In this document: positions 16,477 to 25,677 of the stretch, one piece after another | Position numbering within the stretch: the stretch's first letter is position 1 | Layout of the letters: every line of letters starts with the position of its first letter | Made by a program: the position numbers and the translations under genes | The notes under the pieces: model-generated | The model's database searches: none | The model's input: only the letters and a program-made list of their open reading frames with translations | Told to the model about the DNA's origin: nothing | Origin: Floccifex porci | Lineage (GTDB): Bacteria > Bacillota_I > Bacilli_A > Erysipelotrichales > Erysipelotrichaceae | Direction of reading: 5' to 3' | Length of the DNA: 64,000 nucleotides | Assembly (NCBI RefSeq): GCF_009696175.1 | Contig: NZ_VUMM01000001.1 | Location: forward strand, 186,001-250,000

Positions 16477-17432
16477 TGAATGTTGTATCAATTGATGCCT
16501 TTCATTTAAAATATCCATTTGAACCTTCTTGTGCATGCATAGGATATTTTGATGGCATTCATAAAGGACATAAAGAGCTTTTATTAAACTGTATAGAACA
16601 GGCAGATAAAAATCAATTAAAGAAAGTATGCATTACTTTTGATCCAGATCCATGGGTCATATTTAAAAATGAAAAACAGAAGCATTTAAGTACACTTTCT
16701 GATAAAATTCAAATATTATCTTCTTATGGATTTGATGAAGTCTATATTCTTCAGTTTTCAAAAGAATTTGCTTCATTATCCATAGAATCATTTCATCATT
16801 TATTAAAAGAAATGAACATTAAGATTCTAATCTGTGGATTTGATTTCAAATATGGACAATTTAATTCAGGGAATGTTGATACATTAAAAAAACAGAACGA
16901 TTTTAAAGTGATTGTCATTGACAGTGTTAACTTTTCTAATCTGAAAATATCCACATCTCGTATAGAACCTTTAATCTTAAAGGGAGAGCTTTACCAGTCT
17001 AATGTCTTGCTGGATTATATTTATTCTATATCTGGATATATTGAACATGGTTTTAAAAGAGGTACAAATGTATTAAAGATACCTACAGCCAATCTAAATG
17101 TTGACCAAGAGTATATACTTCCCAAAACAGGTGTATATGCAGGGATGGTTTTACTGGAAAACCAGTTTTATAAAGCTATGATCAATATTGGAACCAATCC
17201 TACCTTTAATAACCAGCACTTGACAATTGAAGCACATATCTTAGATTTTGATGAAGATATTTATGGACAAAAGATTCGTTTTTTCTTTTATGATCGAATA
17301 CGAGATGAAATGAAATTTCATTCAATTGATGAATTAAAAAATCAGTTATTAAGGGATATTCAATATGTAGACCAATTAAATTTTGATGAGTGTTTACTGA
17401 AAAATACAAGAAACATTTTTTTTAAGAACTAA
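16476..17432 (+). CDS. ribF: Bifunctional riboflavin kinase/FAD synthetase
   Basis: RibF (318 residues) phosphorylates riboflavin to FMN and adenylates FMN to FAD. The N-terminal nucleotidyltransferase domain has CIGYFDGIHKGHKELL (HxGH-type site) and TSTSRIE-like KISTSRIEPL. The C-terminal flavokinase domain has HGFKRGTNVLKIPTANL and KTGVYAGMV. I start at ATG 16476 with AGGGGG 8 nt upstream, rather than at an upstream ATG inside truB. The C-terminus is slightly long (LLKNTRNIFFKN) but otherwise normal. Confidence 0.93.
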   Translation: MNVVSIDAFHLKYPFEPSCACIGYFDGIHKGHKELLLNCIEQADKNQLKKVCITFDPDPWVIFKNEKQKHLSTLSDKIQILSSYGFDEVYILQFSKEFASLSIESFHHLLKEMNIKILICGFDFKYGQFNSGNVDTLKKQNDFKVIVIDSVNFSNLKISTSRIEPLILKGELYQSNVLLDYIYSISGYIEHGFKRGTNVLKIPTANLNVDQEYILPKTGVYAGMVLLENQFYKAMINIGTNPTFNNQHLTIEAHILDFDEDIYGQKIRFFFYDRIRDEMKFHSIDELKNQLLRDIQYVDQLNFDECLLKNTRNIFFKN

Positions 17433-17435
17433 GTG

Positions 17436-17444
17436 TGATAGAAT
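17436..17444 (+). promoter_or_regulatory. Extended -10 of the Asp23-like gene
   Basis: TGA TAGAAT lies directly after ribF, 24 nt before the ATG at 17468; no strong -35. Confidence 0.35.
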
Positions 17445-17467
17445 GTAAATAATAGAAAGGTGATAGT

Positions 17468-17794
17468 ATGGCACAAGATTATATTGTTTTAGAAACAGAA
17501 AATGAACTAGGGAGAGTTCAATTAAATAAAACCGTTTTTTCTTCCATTGCACAAAATGTGATAGAAGAAGATGAAAATGTTAAATTAGCCGATTCTCGTA
17601 CATTTAAAAATGGAATTGTCACAAAAATTGAAAACAATTCACTTTATTTGAAAATTTCGATTAAAATCAATCATAAAGCAAATGTATCTGATGTTTGTGC
17701 ACAATTACAGAATAAGATCTTTGAAAGTATTTCCTATATGACAGAATTAAAACCTGAATCCATTGAGATTGAGGTAGTAGGCTTTATTTTTTAG
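17468..17794 (+). CDS. Asp23/Gls24-family envelope stress protein
   Basis: This 108-residue protein has the Asp23/Gls24 (DUF322) layout: ELGRVQLNKTVFSSIAQNVI near the start, a beta-rich middle (LYLKISIKINHKANVSDVCAQLQNKIFESISYMTELKPESIEIEVVGF) and no signal peptide. Members sit beneath the cell membrane or respond to envelope and alkaline stress; YloU in Bacillus is the closest type. It is a monocistronic gene with AGAAAGGTGA as ribosome site. Its stop is inside the 5' arm of a strong terminator. Confidence 0.82.
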   Translation: MAQDYIVLETENELGRVQLNKTVFSSIAQNVIEEDENVKLADSRTFKNGIVTKIENNSLYLKISIKINHKANVSDVCAQLQNKIFESISYMTELKPESIEIEVVGFIF

Positions 17795-17819
17795 GAAATC
17801 ATAAGATTTCCTTTTTTTT
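17793..17819 (+). terminator. Terminator embedding the Asp23-like stop
   Basis: AGGAAATC/GATTTCCT, 8-bp stem with loop ATAA and a T-run. The TAG at 17792-17794 overlaps the first bases of the stem. Confidence 0.85.
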
Positions 17820-17833
17820 AGAAAGGGCTTGTT

Positions 17834-18730
17834 ATGAGTGTATCTTTTAGTGACTATCTTGTGATTGGGATATCTTCAAGAGCTTTATTTAACTTAGAAG
17901 AAGAAAATAAAATCTTTGAAACAGAAGGTCTGGATGCCTACCGTCAATATCAGATTGAACATGAACAGGAAATATTAAAACCAGGAAGTGGATTTTCACT
18001 GGTAAAGAATCTATTATCCATTAATCAGACTTTAAATCATAAATACGTAGAAGTGATTGTGATGTCTCGAAATTCAGCAGAAACATCTTTACGTATTATG
18101 AATTCTCTGGATCATTATCAGCTGGATATTGGAAGAATGGTTATGTCCTCGGGACAGGATGTTTCAAAATATTTAAAAGTATTTGATGTAGATCTGTTTT
18201 TATCGTGTAATGAAGAAGATGTCAATCATGCGATACAGAATGGGATTCCAGCTGGACTGATTTATGCTCAGGATATAGAATACCAGAACGATGGTCAGAT
18301 TCGTATTGCCTTTGATGCCGATGCGGTACTGTTTGGATATGAATCCGAACATATCTACAAAACAAAAGGACTGCAGGCCTTTTGTGAAAATGAAATTAAT
18401 AATCAGGATGAAGAACTCACAAAAGGGCCTCTGGCACGATTTTTATTCCGCTTAGCATCTTTACAGAAAGTATGTAAAGAAAAAAATTTACTAAGAACTG
18501 CTATTGTGACAGCTAGAGATCGTAATGCAGGGATACGCGTAATCAAAACATTAAGAAAATGGGGCATTGTTGTAGATGAAGTTTTTTTCTTACAGGGTGC
18601 CAATAAAAAAGAAGTATTAAAATGTTTTGGAGCCAATATATTTTTTGATGATCAGGAAATCTATGCAGCTCCAGCCAGTGAAGTTGTACCAAGTGCAAGA
18701 GTACCATATAAAAAAGGAGAAAATGAATGA
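17834..18730 (+). CDS. 5'-nucleotidase, cytosolic NT5 type
   Basis: A 298-residue protein of the bacterial 5'-nucleotidase family related to cytosolic NT5C1 (PF06189). It would dephosphorylate nucleoside monophosphates in the cytoplasm. Family segments are LVIGISSRALFNLEEEN at the start, VIVMSRNSAETSLRIMNSL, the DxD-like IAFDADAVLFG (about residues 157-167), and FFLQGANKKEVLKCFGANIFFDDQ near the end. AGAAAGGG precedes the ATG. It overlaps nusB by 4 nt, so it leads the nusB-recN transcription unit. Confidence 0.82.
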   Translation: MSVSFSDYLVIGISSRALFNLEEENKIFETEGLDAYRQYQIEHEQEILKPGSGFSLVKNLLSINQTLNHKYVEVIVMSRNSAETSLRIMNSLDHYQLDIGRMVMSSGQDVSKYLKVFDVDLFLSCNEEDVNHAIQNGIPAGLIYAQDIEYQNDGQIRIAFDADAVLFGYESEHIYKTKGLQAFCENEINNQDEELTKGPLARFLFRLASLQKVCKEKNLLRTAIVTARDRNAGIRVIKTLRKWGIVVDEVFFLQGANKKEVLKCFGANIFFDDQEIYAAPASEVVPSARVPYKKGENE

Positions 18731-19104
18731 ATCGACATGAATTAAGAATTATTGCTATGGAAAGTCTTTATCAGCATCTTTTATTATCAAAAGATATTCG
18801 TCAATGTGTTTTTGAAAATATGAAAGGATGCAATGAAATTGATGGTTTTTTATATAGTTTAACAATTGGAACCATTGAAAATAAAGAAGTATACATACGA
18901 AAAATTAATGAATTATTAAGAAGTGACTGGACATTTGACCGGTTAAGCTTACTGGAACAGGCTATACTGTTAATGTCTTTTCAGGAAATTCTGGCAAATG
19001 AAGCTCCTAAAGCCATTGTGATCAATGAAGCCGTAACTTTATGTAAAAAATATTGCGATGATCATTCTTATAAACTGATCAATGGGGTACTGGATAAACT
19101 ATGA
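18727..19104 (+). CDS. nusB: Transcription antitermination factor NusB
   Basis: NusB (125 residues) is an all-helical RNA-binding factor that with NusE (S10) loads on boxA of rRNA transcripts. RHELRIIAMESLYQ at the start and the ISLLEQAILLMSFQEI and PKAIVINEAVTLCKKY segments are characteristic (here LSLLEQAILLMSF). The gene overlaps both neighbours by 4 nt (ATGA). In many Bacillota folD follows nusB; here xseA follows directly. Confidence 0.92.
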   Translation: MNRHELRIIAMESLYQHLLLSKDIRQCVFENMKGCNEIDGFLYSLTIGTIENKEVYIRKINELLRSDWTFDRLSLLEQAILLMSFQEILANEAPKAIVINEAVTLCKKYCDDHSYKLINGVLDKL

Positions 19105-20471
19105 ATCAGGAAATTGTAGTTCCTGTTTCTTCTTTAATTTTAAAAATAAAAAATGTTTTAAATCAAAACATTAATTTATCCAATATATGGATTCAGGGAG
19201 AAATTTCCAATTTAACAAAACATCGATCAGGACATTATTATTTTTCTTTAAAAGATTCATATAGTGAAATCAGCTGCATTATGTTTTCCAGTTATGTTAA
19301 ACTGCTTGAATTTCAATTAGAAGAAGGAATGAGTGTCTGTATTCAGGGAAATGTAAATGTATATGAACAAAGAGGTACCTTACAGTTAAATGTAAAAACG
19401 ATACGTACAAATGGTATTGGAGATCTGTATCTTCAGTTTGAACAAAGAAAAAAGAAATTATCTCAGCAAGGTTATTTTAAGGACGATCATAAAAAGGAAA
19501 AACCGGAATGGATCGAAAATATAGCCATTGTCAGTGCTAAAGACTCGGCAGCTTTACAGGATGTATTAAAGACCATTCGCTTACGTTTTCCCATTATGAA
19601 AATGAAATTGTATCCTGCTTATGTACAGGGAAATCAGGCTTCCAGAAGCATCATTCAGGCTTTATTAAAAGCGGATGTAAATCATCATGATGCTATCTTA
19701 CTTGTACGTGGTGGAGGAAGTTTTGAAGATTTATTCTGTTTTAATGATGAAGAACTCGTTAAAACGATATATCGATTAAATACTTATATTGTCAGTGGAG
19801 TCGGTCATGAAAGTGATATAACTTTATGTGACCTTGTATGTGATCAAAGATGTGCAACACCTACAGCGGCCGCTCAATTTGTAAGTGCCGATTTAAAAGA
19901 ATTAAAAGATAGATGTATTCATTTAAAAAAACAATGTATATCAAATATGAATCATCTTATTCAATATAAGAAATCACAGTTTCAATATCTTAAAAATCAG
20001 CCTTATTTAATGGATCCCCATAGTTATATTATAGATAAAAAAATGAGACTGGATTCTTATCTGTATGCATTTTTAAACTGTAAAGAACAGATATCAAATA
20101 AACATTATGATATTCATCTTAAATATAATACTATAAAAACACAAAGTGATTATTTAATAAAAAAATATAAAAATGAATTTAAACAGATTCCTTTAACAGA
20201 GTCTTTAAAACAATATTATGATACAAATCAGAATCATTTTTATAAGAATATATCTTTGTTAGAGGCTTATAGTCCATTAAAAGTATTAGAAAGAGGATAT
20301 TCCATTACACAAAAGAATGGTAAAATAATCCGAAGTTTAGACGATGTAAACATCGATGATTCTATTCTGATTCAATTAAAGGATGGAAACATTGATGCAA
20401 AGATAACAGGAAAAGGAATAAGATATGCCAAAGAAAATGAAATTTCAGGAAGCGATGAATCGACTGGATGA
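19101..20471 (+). CDS. xseA: Exodeoxyribonuclease VII large subunit
   Basis: XseA (456 residues) is the catalytic subunit of exonuclease VII, which degrades single-stranded DNA from either end. An OB-fold domain (NIWIQGEISNLTKHRSGHYYFSLKD) is followed by the nuclease domain with VRGGGSFEDLFCFNDEELV, VSGVGHESDITLCDLV and ATPTAAAQ, then a long helical region and the final KVLERGYSITQKNGK. All are canonical. It overlaps nusB by 4 nt and xseB by 47 nt, which is longer than usual for this pair. Confidence 0.94.
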   Translation: MNQEIVVPVSSLILKIKNVLNQNINLSNIWIQGEISNLTKHRSGHYYFSLKDSYSEISCIMFSSYVKLLEFQLEEGMSVCIQGNVNVYEQRGTLQLNVKTIRTNGIGDLYLQFEQRKKKLSQQGYFKDDHKKEKPEWIENIAIVSAKDSAALQDVLKTIRLRFPIMKMKLYPAYVQGNQASRSIIQALLKADVNHHDAILLVRGGGSFEDLFCFNDEELVKTIYRLNTYIVSGVGHESDITLCDLVCDQRCATPTAAAQFVSADLKELKDRCIHLKKQCISNMNHLIQYKKSQFQYLKNQPYLMDPHSYIIDKKMRLDSYLYAFLNCKEQISNKHYDIHLKYNTIKTQSDYLIKKYKNEFKQIPLTESLKQYYDTNQNHFYKNISLLEAYSPLKVLERGYSITQKNGKIIRSLDDVNIDDSILIQLKDGNIDAKITGKGIRYAKENEISGSDESTG

Positions 20472-20637
20472 AATCGTTACCTTATTAAACAACAATCAGC
20501 TGGAATTAGAAGAAGCGATGTCTTTATTTGAAGAAGGGATAAAATTATCCAATCAATGTGACAAACAATTAAAAGAATTTGAAATGAAAATGGATGAATT
20601 ATTAAAAGTGGAGGCTCAGAATGATTCTGCAGAATGA
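20425..20637 (+). CDS. xseB: Exodeoxyribonuclease VII small subunit
   Basis: XseB (70 residues) forms the helical collar of exonuclease VII. The sequence KKMKFQEAMNRLDEIVTLLNN followed by ELEEAMSLFEEGIKLSNQCDKQL is the complete small-subunit motif. The start at 20425 has AGGAAAAGGA about 7 nt upstream; ATG 20437 is an alternative. The start lies inside xseA and the end overlaps ispA by 17 nt, so subunit production is probably coupled. Confidence 0.93.
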   Translation: MPKKMKFQEAMNRLDEIVTLLNNNQLELEEAMSLFEEGIKLSNQCDKQLKEFEMKMDELLKVEAQNDSAE

Positions 20638-21469
20638 ATTTGAACAATATCTACAAAATAGAGTGACAGAAAATTTAAAAAGTCCAACAAAAGAGGCAAT
20701 GGGCTATTCTTTAATGAATGGAGGAAAACGCATACGTCCCCAATTGTGTTTTGCTTTATTAAAAGGTTATGGAATAAATCCTGAAATTGGGTTTCCAATC
20801 TGTTGTGCCATTGAAATGATTCATACCTATTCTTTGATTCATGATGATCTTCCTAGTATGGATAATGATGATTTGCGAAGAGGAAAGCCAAGCTGTCATA
20901 AAGCATATGATGAAGCCACTGCCATTTTAGCAGGAGATGGTCTTTTAACAAAAGCTTTTGAAGTGGCATTAGACAGTAATACAACAAGTGATATAAAAGT
21001 TAAACTGATAAAAGCTTTAGCTTCTTATTCAGGCATTGATGGAATGATTTATGGACAGGATCGAGATTTAAAAGCAGAAAAAGAAAAAAATCCAACATTA
21101 GATCAGCTGATTGAAATTGATGAATATAAGACCGCTAAATTATTGACTTTACCTATGGTATGTGCTGCTTTATTAAGTCATCAGGAACAGGATATTCCTT
21201 ATCTTGAAAAAATTGGTTATTATTCAGGTATTCAATTTCAGATGCAGGATGATATTTTAGATATCACTCAATCCGCTGATGTATTGGGAAAATCAACCAG
21301 TGATAAAGACAATGGGAAATTAACTATTGTTTCTTTACTGGGGTTAGAAAAATCAAAAAATATGGTAAAAGAATACGATGGCTATTTAAGAGAAGCATTA
21401 ACGCATTTACATTGCGATACAGTTGAGATTGTAAAAATTTTTGATTTTCTGCTGAATCGCACATATTAG
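20621..21469 (+). CDS. ispA: Farnesyl (polyprenyl) diphosphate synthase
   Basis: A 282-residue trans-prenyltransferase that condenses isopentenyl diphosphate with dimethylallyl/geranyl diphosphate, giving farnesyl diphosphate for undecaprenyl and other isoprenoids. The first Asp-rich motif is HDDLPSMDND (FARM) and the second is QMQDDILD. GGKRIRPQL and GQDRDL segments are also present. Length and the short-chain motif favour farnesyl diphosphate synthase. It overlaps xseB by 17 nt and precedes dxs, as in Bacillus. Confidence 0.92.
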   Translation: MILQNEFEQYLQNRVTENLKSPTKEAMGYSLMNGGKRIRPQLCFALLKGYGINPEIGFPICCAIEMIHTYSLIHDDLPSMDNDDLRRGKPSCHKAYDEATAILAGDGLLTKAFEVALDSNTTSDIKVKLIKALASYSGIDGMIYGQDRDLKAEKEKNPTLDQLIEIDEYKTAKLLTLPMVCAALLSHQEQDIPYLEKIGYYSGIQFQMQDDILDITQSADVLGKSTSDKDNGKLTIVSLLGLEKSKNMVKEYDGYLREALTHLHCDTVEIVKIFDFLLNRTY

Positions 21470-21484
21470 ACAGGGGTGAAATCC

Positions 21485-23341
21485 ATGCGAATCTATGACA
21501 TTCAATCTCCACAGGATATTAAAAATTTATCCTATGATCAATTAAAATTCTTATGTGAGGAGATACGTCAGTTTCTGATTCAGAATATATCGAAAACAGG
21601 AGGGCATTTATCCAGTAATTTAGGAGTTGTTGAATTAACAGTTGCCTTACATTATGTTTTTAATGCACCAGAAGATAAATTTATATTTGATGTTGGACAT
21701 CAGTGTTACACTCATAAAATATTAACAGGACGATCTCCTTATTTTTCAACTTTAAGAAAAAAAGATGGACTATCAGGTTTTCAGAAGCGAAAAGAAAGTG
21801 AATATGACTGCTGGGAAGCTGGACACTCTTCTACTTCTTTATCGGCTGCACTTGGATTTGCCTGTGCCAGAGATTTACTTGGTCACGATTATGAGGTGAT
21901 TCCCATTATTGGAGATGGAGCTCTAGGTTCAGGTATGTCTATGGAAGCGCTGAATGATATAGGTACCCAACAAAGAAAAATTATTATGATCTTTAATGAT
22001 AATAATATGTCCATATCTAAAAATCATAGTGCGATTGAACAGAAAATTACCAATTTACGTACCAGTAATTTTTATCAGACTATGAAAATTGATGTGAAAA
22101 AGAATTTAAAGGAATCCGCTTTAGGGACAAACTTATTAAAATCTATGACACATTTAAGAGATCATATTAAAGAAGAAGTTATTGATGCACCATTGTTTGA
22201 AAATTTTAATATTAACTATTTAGGACCCGTGGATGGACATGACTTACATGCTTTAATTAAAGCCTTTCATGCGGCTAAAAATGCAGAAGGACCGATTGTG
22301 GTTCATGTCATTACGAAAAAAGGAAAAGGTTATTCATTTGCGGAAAAGGATGAAGTCGGAAAATGGCATGGTGTATCTCCTTTTGACATTGAAACCGGAC
22401 GCTCAATAATGAAAGTTCCTTCAGATGAACTTTCCTGGTCTGAAATTGTATCCAGAACGCTGATCGATCTGGCAAAAAAAGACTCACGTATTGTTGCGAT
22501 TACTCCAGCTATGGCTCAGGGAAGCAAATTACTTGAATTTCAAAGAAAATATCCTAAACGTTTCTTTGACTGTGGAATTGCCGAAGAACATGCAATAACT
22601 ATGGCATGTGGTATGGCTCAAGCTGGTTTAAAACCATTTATCAGCATTTATTCTTCTTTTCTTCAAAGAGGATATGATCAGATCAACCATGATTTAGCAC
22701 GTATGAATTTGCCTGTAGTCATTGGAGTGGATCGGGCTGGATTGGTAGGAGATGATGGCGAAACGCATCAGGGAGTTTTTGATATTTCTTTTTTAAGAAG
22801 TATACCGAATTTAATTTTATCGCAGCCAAAAGATGCACAGGAAGCACAAAATCTGTTGTACAGTGCCTTTCTGGAAAATAAACCATATTTCATTCGATAT
22901 CCAAGAGGATACGAAAAATATAAAAAAGTGGATTCTTACCAGTACATTCAACCAGGAACATGGACAAAAACAATAGTAGGAGAAAATCCAGGCTGTATTG
23001 TCATCTGTTATGGTCTTGAAGTGGATAAAGTGATTCAGAAAGCAAAAGTGAATCACGTTTCTTTGATTGTTGTCAATGCCCGTTTCTTTAAACCGCTGGA
23101 CACAGATATGCTGGATGAATTATTTAAAATGAATTTAAAAATTCATGTTTATCAAACGGATTGTAAAAAAGGTTCACTGGCAAGTGCCATTTTAGAATAT
23201 AAAAATCAATCCATAAATATATTGGGAATCGAAGATCATTTTGTACAGCATGGGTCGATACGATCCTTAAGAATTGAAGAAAAAATTGATATCAATACAT
23301 TGTTTGAACAAATAAGTGAGAGTGAAAATGAGATTGGATAA
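21485..23341 (+). CDS. dxs: 1-deoxy-D-xylulose-5-phosphate synthase
   Basis: DXS (618 residues) condenses pyruvate and glyceraldehyde-3-phosphate with thiamine diphosphate, the first step of the MEP pathway. TSGHLSSNLGVVELT-like TGGHLSSNLGVVELT, the ThDP motif GDGALGSGM...NDNN, DVGHQCYTHKILTGR, and the C-terminal GIAEEHAITMACGMA and DRAGLVGDDGETHQG segments are all present. I start at ATG 21485 with AGGGGTG upstream, not at the GTG three codons earlier that is part of that ribosome site. Confidence 0.95.
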   Translation: MRIYDIQSPQDIKNLSYDQLKFLCEEIRQFLIQNISKTGGHLSSNLGVVELTVALHYVFNAPEDKFIFDVGHQCYTHKILTGRSPYFSTLRKKDGLSGFQKRKESEYDCWEAGHSSTSLSAALGFACARDLLGHDYEVIPIIGDGALGSGMSMEALNDIGTQQRKIIMIFNDNNMSISKNHSAIEQKITNLRTSNFYQTMKIDVKKNLKESALGTNLLKSMTHLRDHIKEEVIDAPLFENFNINYLGPVDGHDLHALIKAFHAAKNAEGPIVVHVITKKGKGYSFAEKDEVGKWHGVSPFDIETGRSIMKVPSDELSWSEIVSRTLIDLAKKDSRIVAITPAMAQGSKLLEFQRKYPKRFFDCGIAEEHAITMACGMAQAGLKPFISIYSSFLQRGYDQINHDLARMNLPVVIGVDRAGLVGDDGETHQGVFDISFLRSIPNLILSQPKDAQEAQNLLYSAFLENKPYFIRYPRGYEKYKKVDSYQYIQPGTWTKTIVGENPGCIVICYGLEVDKVIQKAKVNHVSLIVVNARFFKPLDTDMLDELFKMNLKIHVYQTDCKKGSLASAILEYKNQSINILGIEDHFVQHGSIRSLRIEEKIDINTLFEQISESENEIG

Positions 23342-24053
23342 AGCTTGTTTAGAGCATTTTATGACTCGTTGTAAAGCACAGGATGCCATCAAAGAAGGTC
23401 GTGTATATGTAAATCATAAATGCATCCGAAAACCTTCTTTTGAAGTCAATGAAAAAGATACAATTGAAGTTTTATCAAAAGAAGAGGAATTTGTATCCAG
23501 AGCGGCCTATAAATTGAAAGCTGCTTTTGATACCTTTCAGTTTTCAATTGAAAATCAGATTGTACTGGATGTTGGAGCCAGTACAGGAGGATTTACCGAC
23601 TTATGTTTAAAAAAAGGCGCTAAAAAAGTTTATGCCTTAGATGTAGGTCATTTACAGCTTGCTAAAGAGTTAGAAAAGGATGATCGAGTAATAAAAATGG
23701 AAGGGAAAAATGCTCGATATCTTGAATCAGACTGGTTTTCAGATTCCATTGATTTTATCTGTATGGATGTCAGTTTTATCAGCTGTAAAACGATACTGGA
23801 AACTTTATTTAAACAATTGGATCCATTCCATATAGCGATTTTAATAAAGCCTCAATTTGAGTGTGGACCTCAATTTTTAAATAAACAGGGGGTATTAAAA
23901 GACAAAAAAGTACAGCAGAAAATTGTTGAATCGATTCAGAATTACGTATTAACATATTATAAAGTCGTACATGTGATTCCTTGTCCGATTACTGGGCGTA
24001 GTGGAAATCAGGAATTTATACTGTATGCTAAAGAAAGGAGATCCCATGATTGA
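23328..24053 (+). CDS. tlyA: TlyA-family rRNA 2'-O-methyltransferase
   Basis: A 241-residue protein with an N-terminal S4 RNA-binding domain (RLDKACLEHFMTRCKAQDAIKEGRVYVN) and an FtsJ-type methyltransferase domain. The SAM motif is VLDVGASTGGFTDLCLKKGA (about 83-102), with FICMDVSFISCKT and LIKPQFECG. TlyA methylates 2'-OH of cytidines in 16S and/or 23S rRNA. I start at ATG 23328, preceded by GAGAGTGA, within the end of dxs; in-frame GTGs upstream add only 2-4 residues. In Bacillus ahrC (argR) lies between tlyA and recN; it is absent here. Confidence 0.9.
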   Translation: MRLDKACLEHFMTRCKAQDAIKEGRVYVNHKCIRKPSFEVNEKDTIEVLSKEEEFVSRAAYKLKAAFDTFQFSIENQIVLDVGASTGGFTDLCLKKGAKKVYALDVGHLQLAKELEKDDRVIKMEGKNARYLESDWFSDSIDFICMDVSFISCKTILETLFKQLDPFHIAILIKPQFECGPQFLNKQGVLKDKKVQQKIVESIQNYVLTYYKVVHVIPCPITGRSGNQEFILYAKERRSHD

Positions 24054-25677
24054 ACAATTAATGGTTAAAGACTATATACTATTTGATTATGCATTAATTG
24101 ATTTTAATACAGGACTGAGTGTCATTACTGGGGAAACCGGTGCTGGTAAAAGTTTACTGATTGATGCGATTTCTTATTTATGCGGGGATCGAATTTCTTC
24201 TAATATAATACGTAATGGAAAAGAAAAATGTATTTTACAGATTGTTTTTTCACGTCCCTGTCAATCTATATGCGATCAGCTGGAAGAAGATGGCTTTGAA
24301 ATTGAAGATTTGATCATTGTACAAAGAACTATTCATAAAAATGGTAAATCAACTGTAAAATTGAACAGGATGAATACTACTTTATCTTATATTCGTTCTT
24401 TAATGCATCAGCTGATGGATATACATTCACAAATGGATACTTATCAGTTGATGGATGAAGAAGTTCAGTTAAATTTACTGGATCAGTATGCTAAGTGTAC
24501 AGAATTAAAGGAAAAAGTAAAAGAGACGTATCGTATTTATAATAAGGATAAAAAAGAATACGAAAAAGCAAAAAATGAAACATTCAGTGACGATGAACTG
24601 GATTATATTACTTCCTGTATCAATGAAATACAGGAAATGAATATAGCTGAAAATGAACTGGAAACATTGCAGAATCAGATTAAACAGGCAAATTCTTTTC
24701 AAAAGAATATAGATGATTATAATCATGCCATATATTTACTGGACTGTGAAAATGGCATTATAGAAAAGGTATATGAATTAAATAAAATTTTATCAAAAAA
24801 TTCTATTTTTAATCAGAATGTAGAAAGTGAATATTTTCAGCTGGATGCATTAAATGAAGATTTAAAACATCAAAGAGATCAGTATCAGAATGAACAATTT
24901 GATATCGATGCATTACAGGAAAGAGAATACCAGATCCGAAAATGTTTTCGAAAATATGGTGGAAGTTACTCAAGCATGAAAAATCTTTATGATTCTTATA
25001 TGAAAAAAGTGGATTTAATTTTACATAGACAGGACGTATTTGAAAAATTAGAAAAGAAAATGAGCCAGTCAAAAAAGAATTATAATCTTTATGCCGATAA
25101 GCTTCATCATCAAAGATTATCCGTGATACCTTCCTTATGTGAAAAAGTAGAAGCTCACTGTAAAGATCTGATGCTGGAAAATGCACGATTTAAAATCGAT
25201 TTAAATAAAAAATGTGATTCATCCAATGGGTACGATCAGGTTCAGTTTATGGTTTCCATGAATCCTGGACAACCTTTTTCACTTTTAAAGAAAAGTGCAT
25301 CTGGAGGAGAATTGTCAAGACTTATGCTGGCATTAAAAGTTGTTTTTCAGGCAGATAGTACTATTGAAACCATTCTGTTTGATGAAATTGATACAGGAGT
25401 TTCTGGTAAAGTAGCCTATGCGATGGGAAATAAGATGCATACTTTATCAAAACGTTATCAGGTACTGTGTATTACTCATCTGGCAAGTGTTGCCTGCTGG
25501 GCAGACAGGCATTATCGTGTTTATAAAGAAACTAAAGAAGAGAATACAACCACTTTTATTGAAGAGTTAAACAAGGAACAAAGCATAGAAGAATTAGCGG
25601 TAATGGCCACTGGAAACAAAGATAGACAGGCAATTGAAAGTGCCAGAGAATTAAAGAAAAGAGCGCACCATGGGTAG
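24046..25677 (+). CDS. recN: DNA repair protein RecN
   Basis: RecN (543 residues) is an SMC-like ATPase that gathers DNA ends at double-strand breaks. Walker A is TGETGAGKSLLIDAI (about 30-44). Long coiled-coil arms run from about 150 to 360. The ABC signature is SASGGELSRLMLALK, followed by Walker B TILFDEIDTGVSG. AAGAAAGGAG before ATG 24046 decides the start; 8 nt overlap tlyA. It overlaps dinB by 8 nt, which joins break repair and translesion synthesis in one unit. No LexA (SOS) box was seen nearby. Confidence 0.94.
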   Translation: MIEQLMVKDYILFDYALIDFNTGLSVITGETGAGKSLLIDAISYLCGDRISSNIIRNGKEKCILQIVFSRPCQSICDQLEEDGFEIEDLIIVQRTIHKNGKSTVKLNRMNTTLSYIRSLMHQLMDIHSQMDTYQLMDEEVQLNLLDQYAKCTELKEKVKETYRIYNKDKKEYEKAKNETFSDDELDYITSCINEIQEMNIAENELETLQNQIKQANSFQKNIDDYNHAIYLLDCENGIIEKVYELNKILSKNSIFNQNVESEYFQLDALNEDLKHQRDQYQNEQFDIDALQEREYQIRKCFRKYGGSYSSMKNLYDSYMKKVDLILHRQDVFEKLEKKMSQSKKNYNLYADKLHHQRLSVIPSLCEKVEAHCKDLMLENARFKIDLNKKCDSSNGYDQVQFMVSMNPGQPFSLLKKSASGGELSRLMLALKVVFQADSTIETILFDEIDTGVSGKVAYAMGNKMHTLSKRYQVLCITHLASVACWADRHYRVYKETKEENTTTFIEELNKEQSIEELAVMATGNKDRQAIESARELKKRAHHG

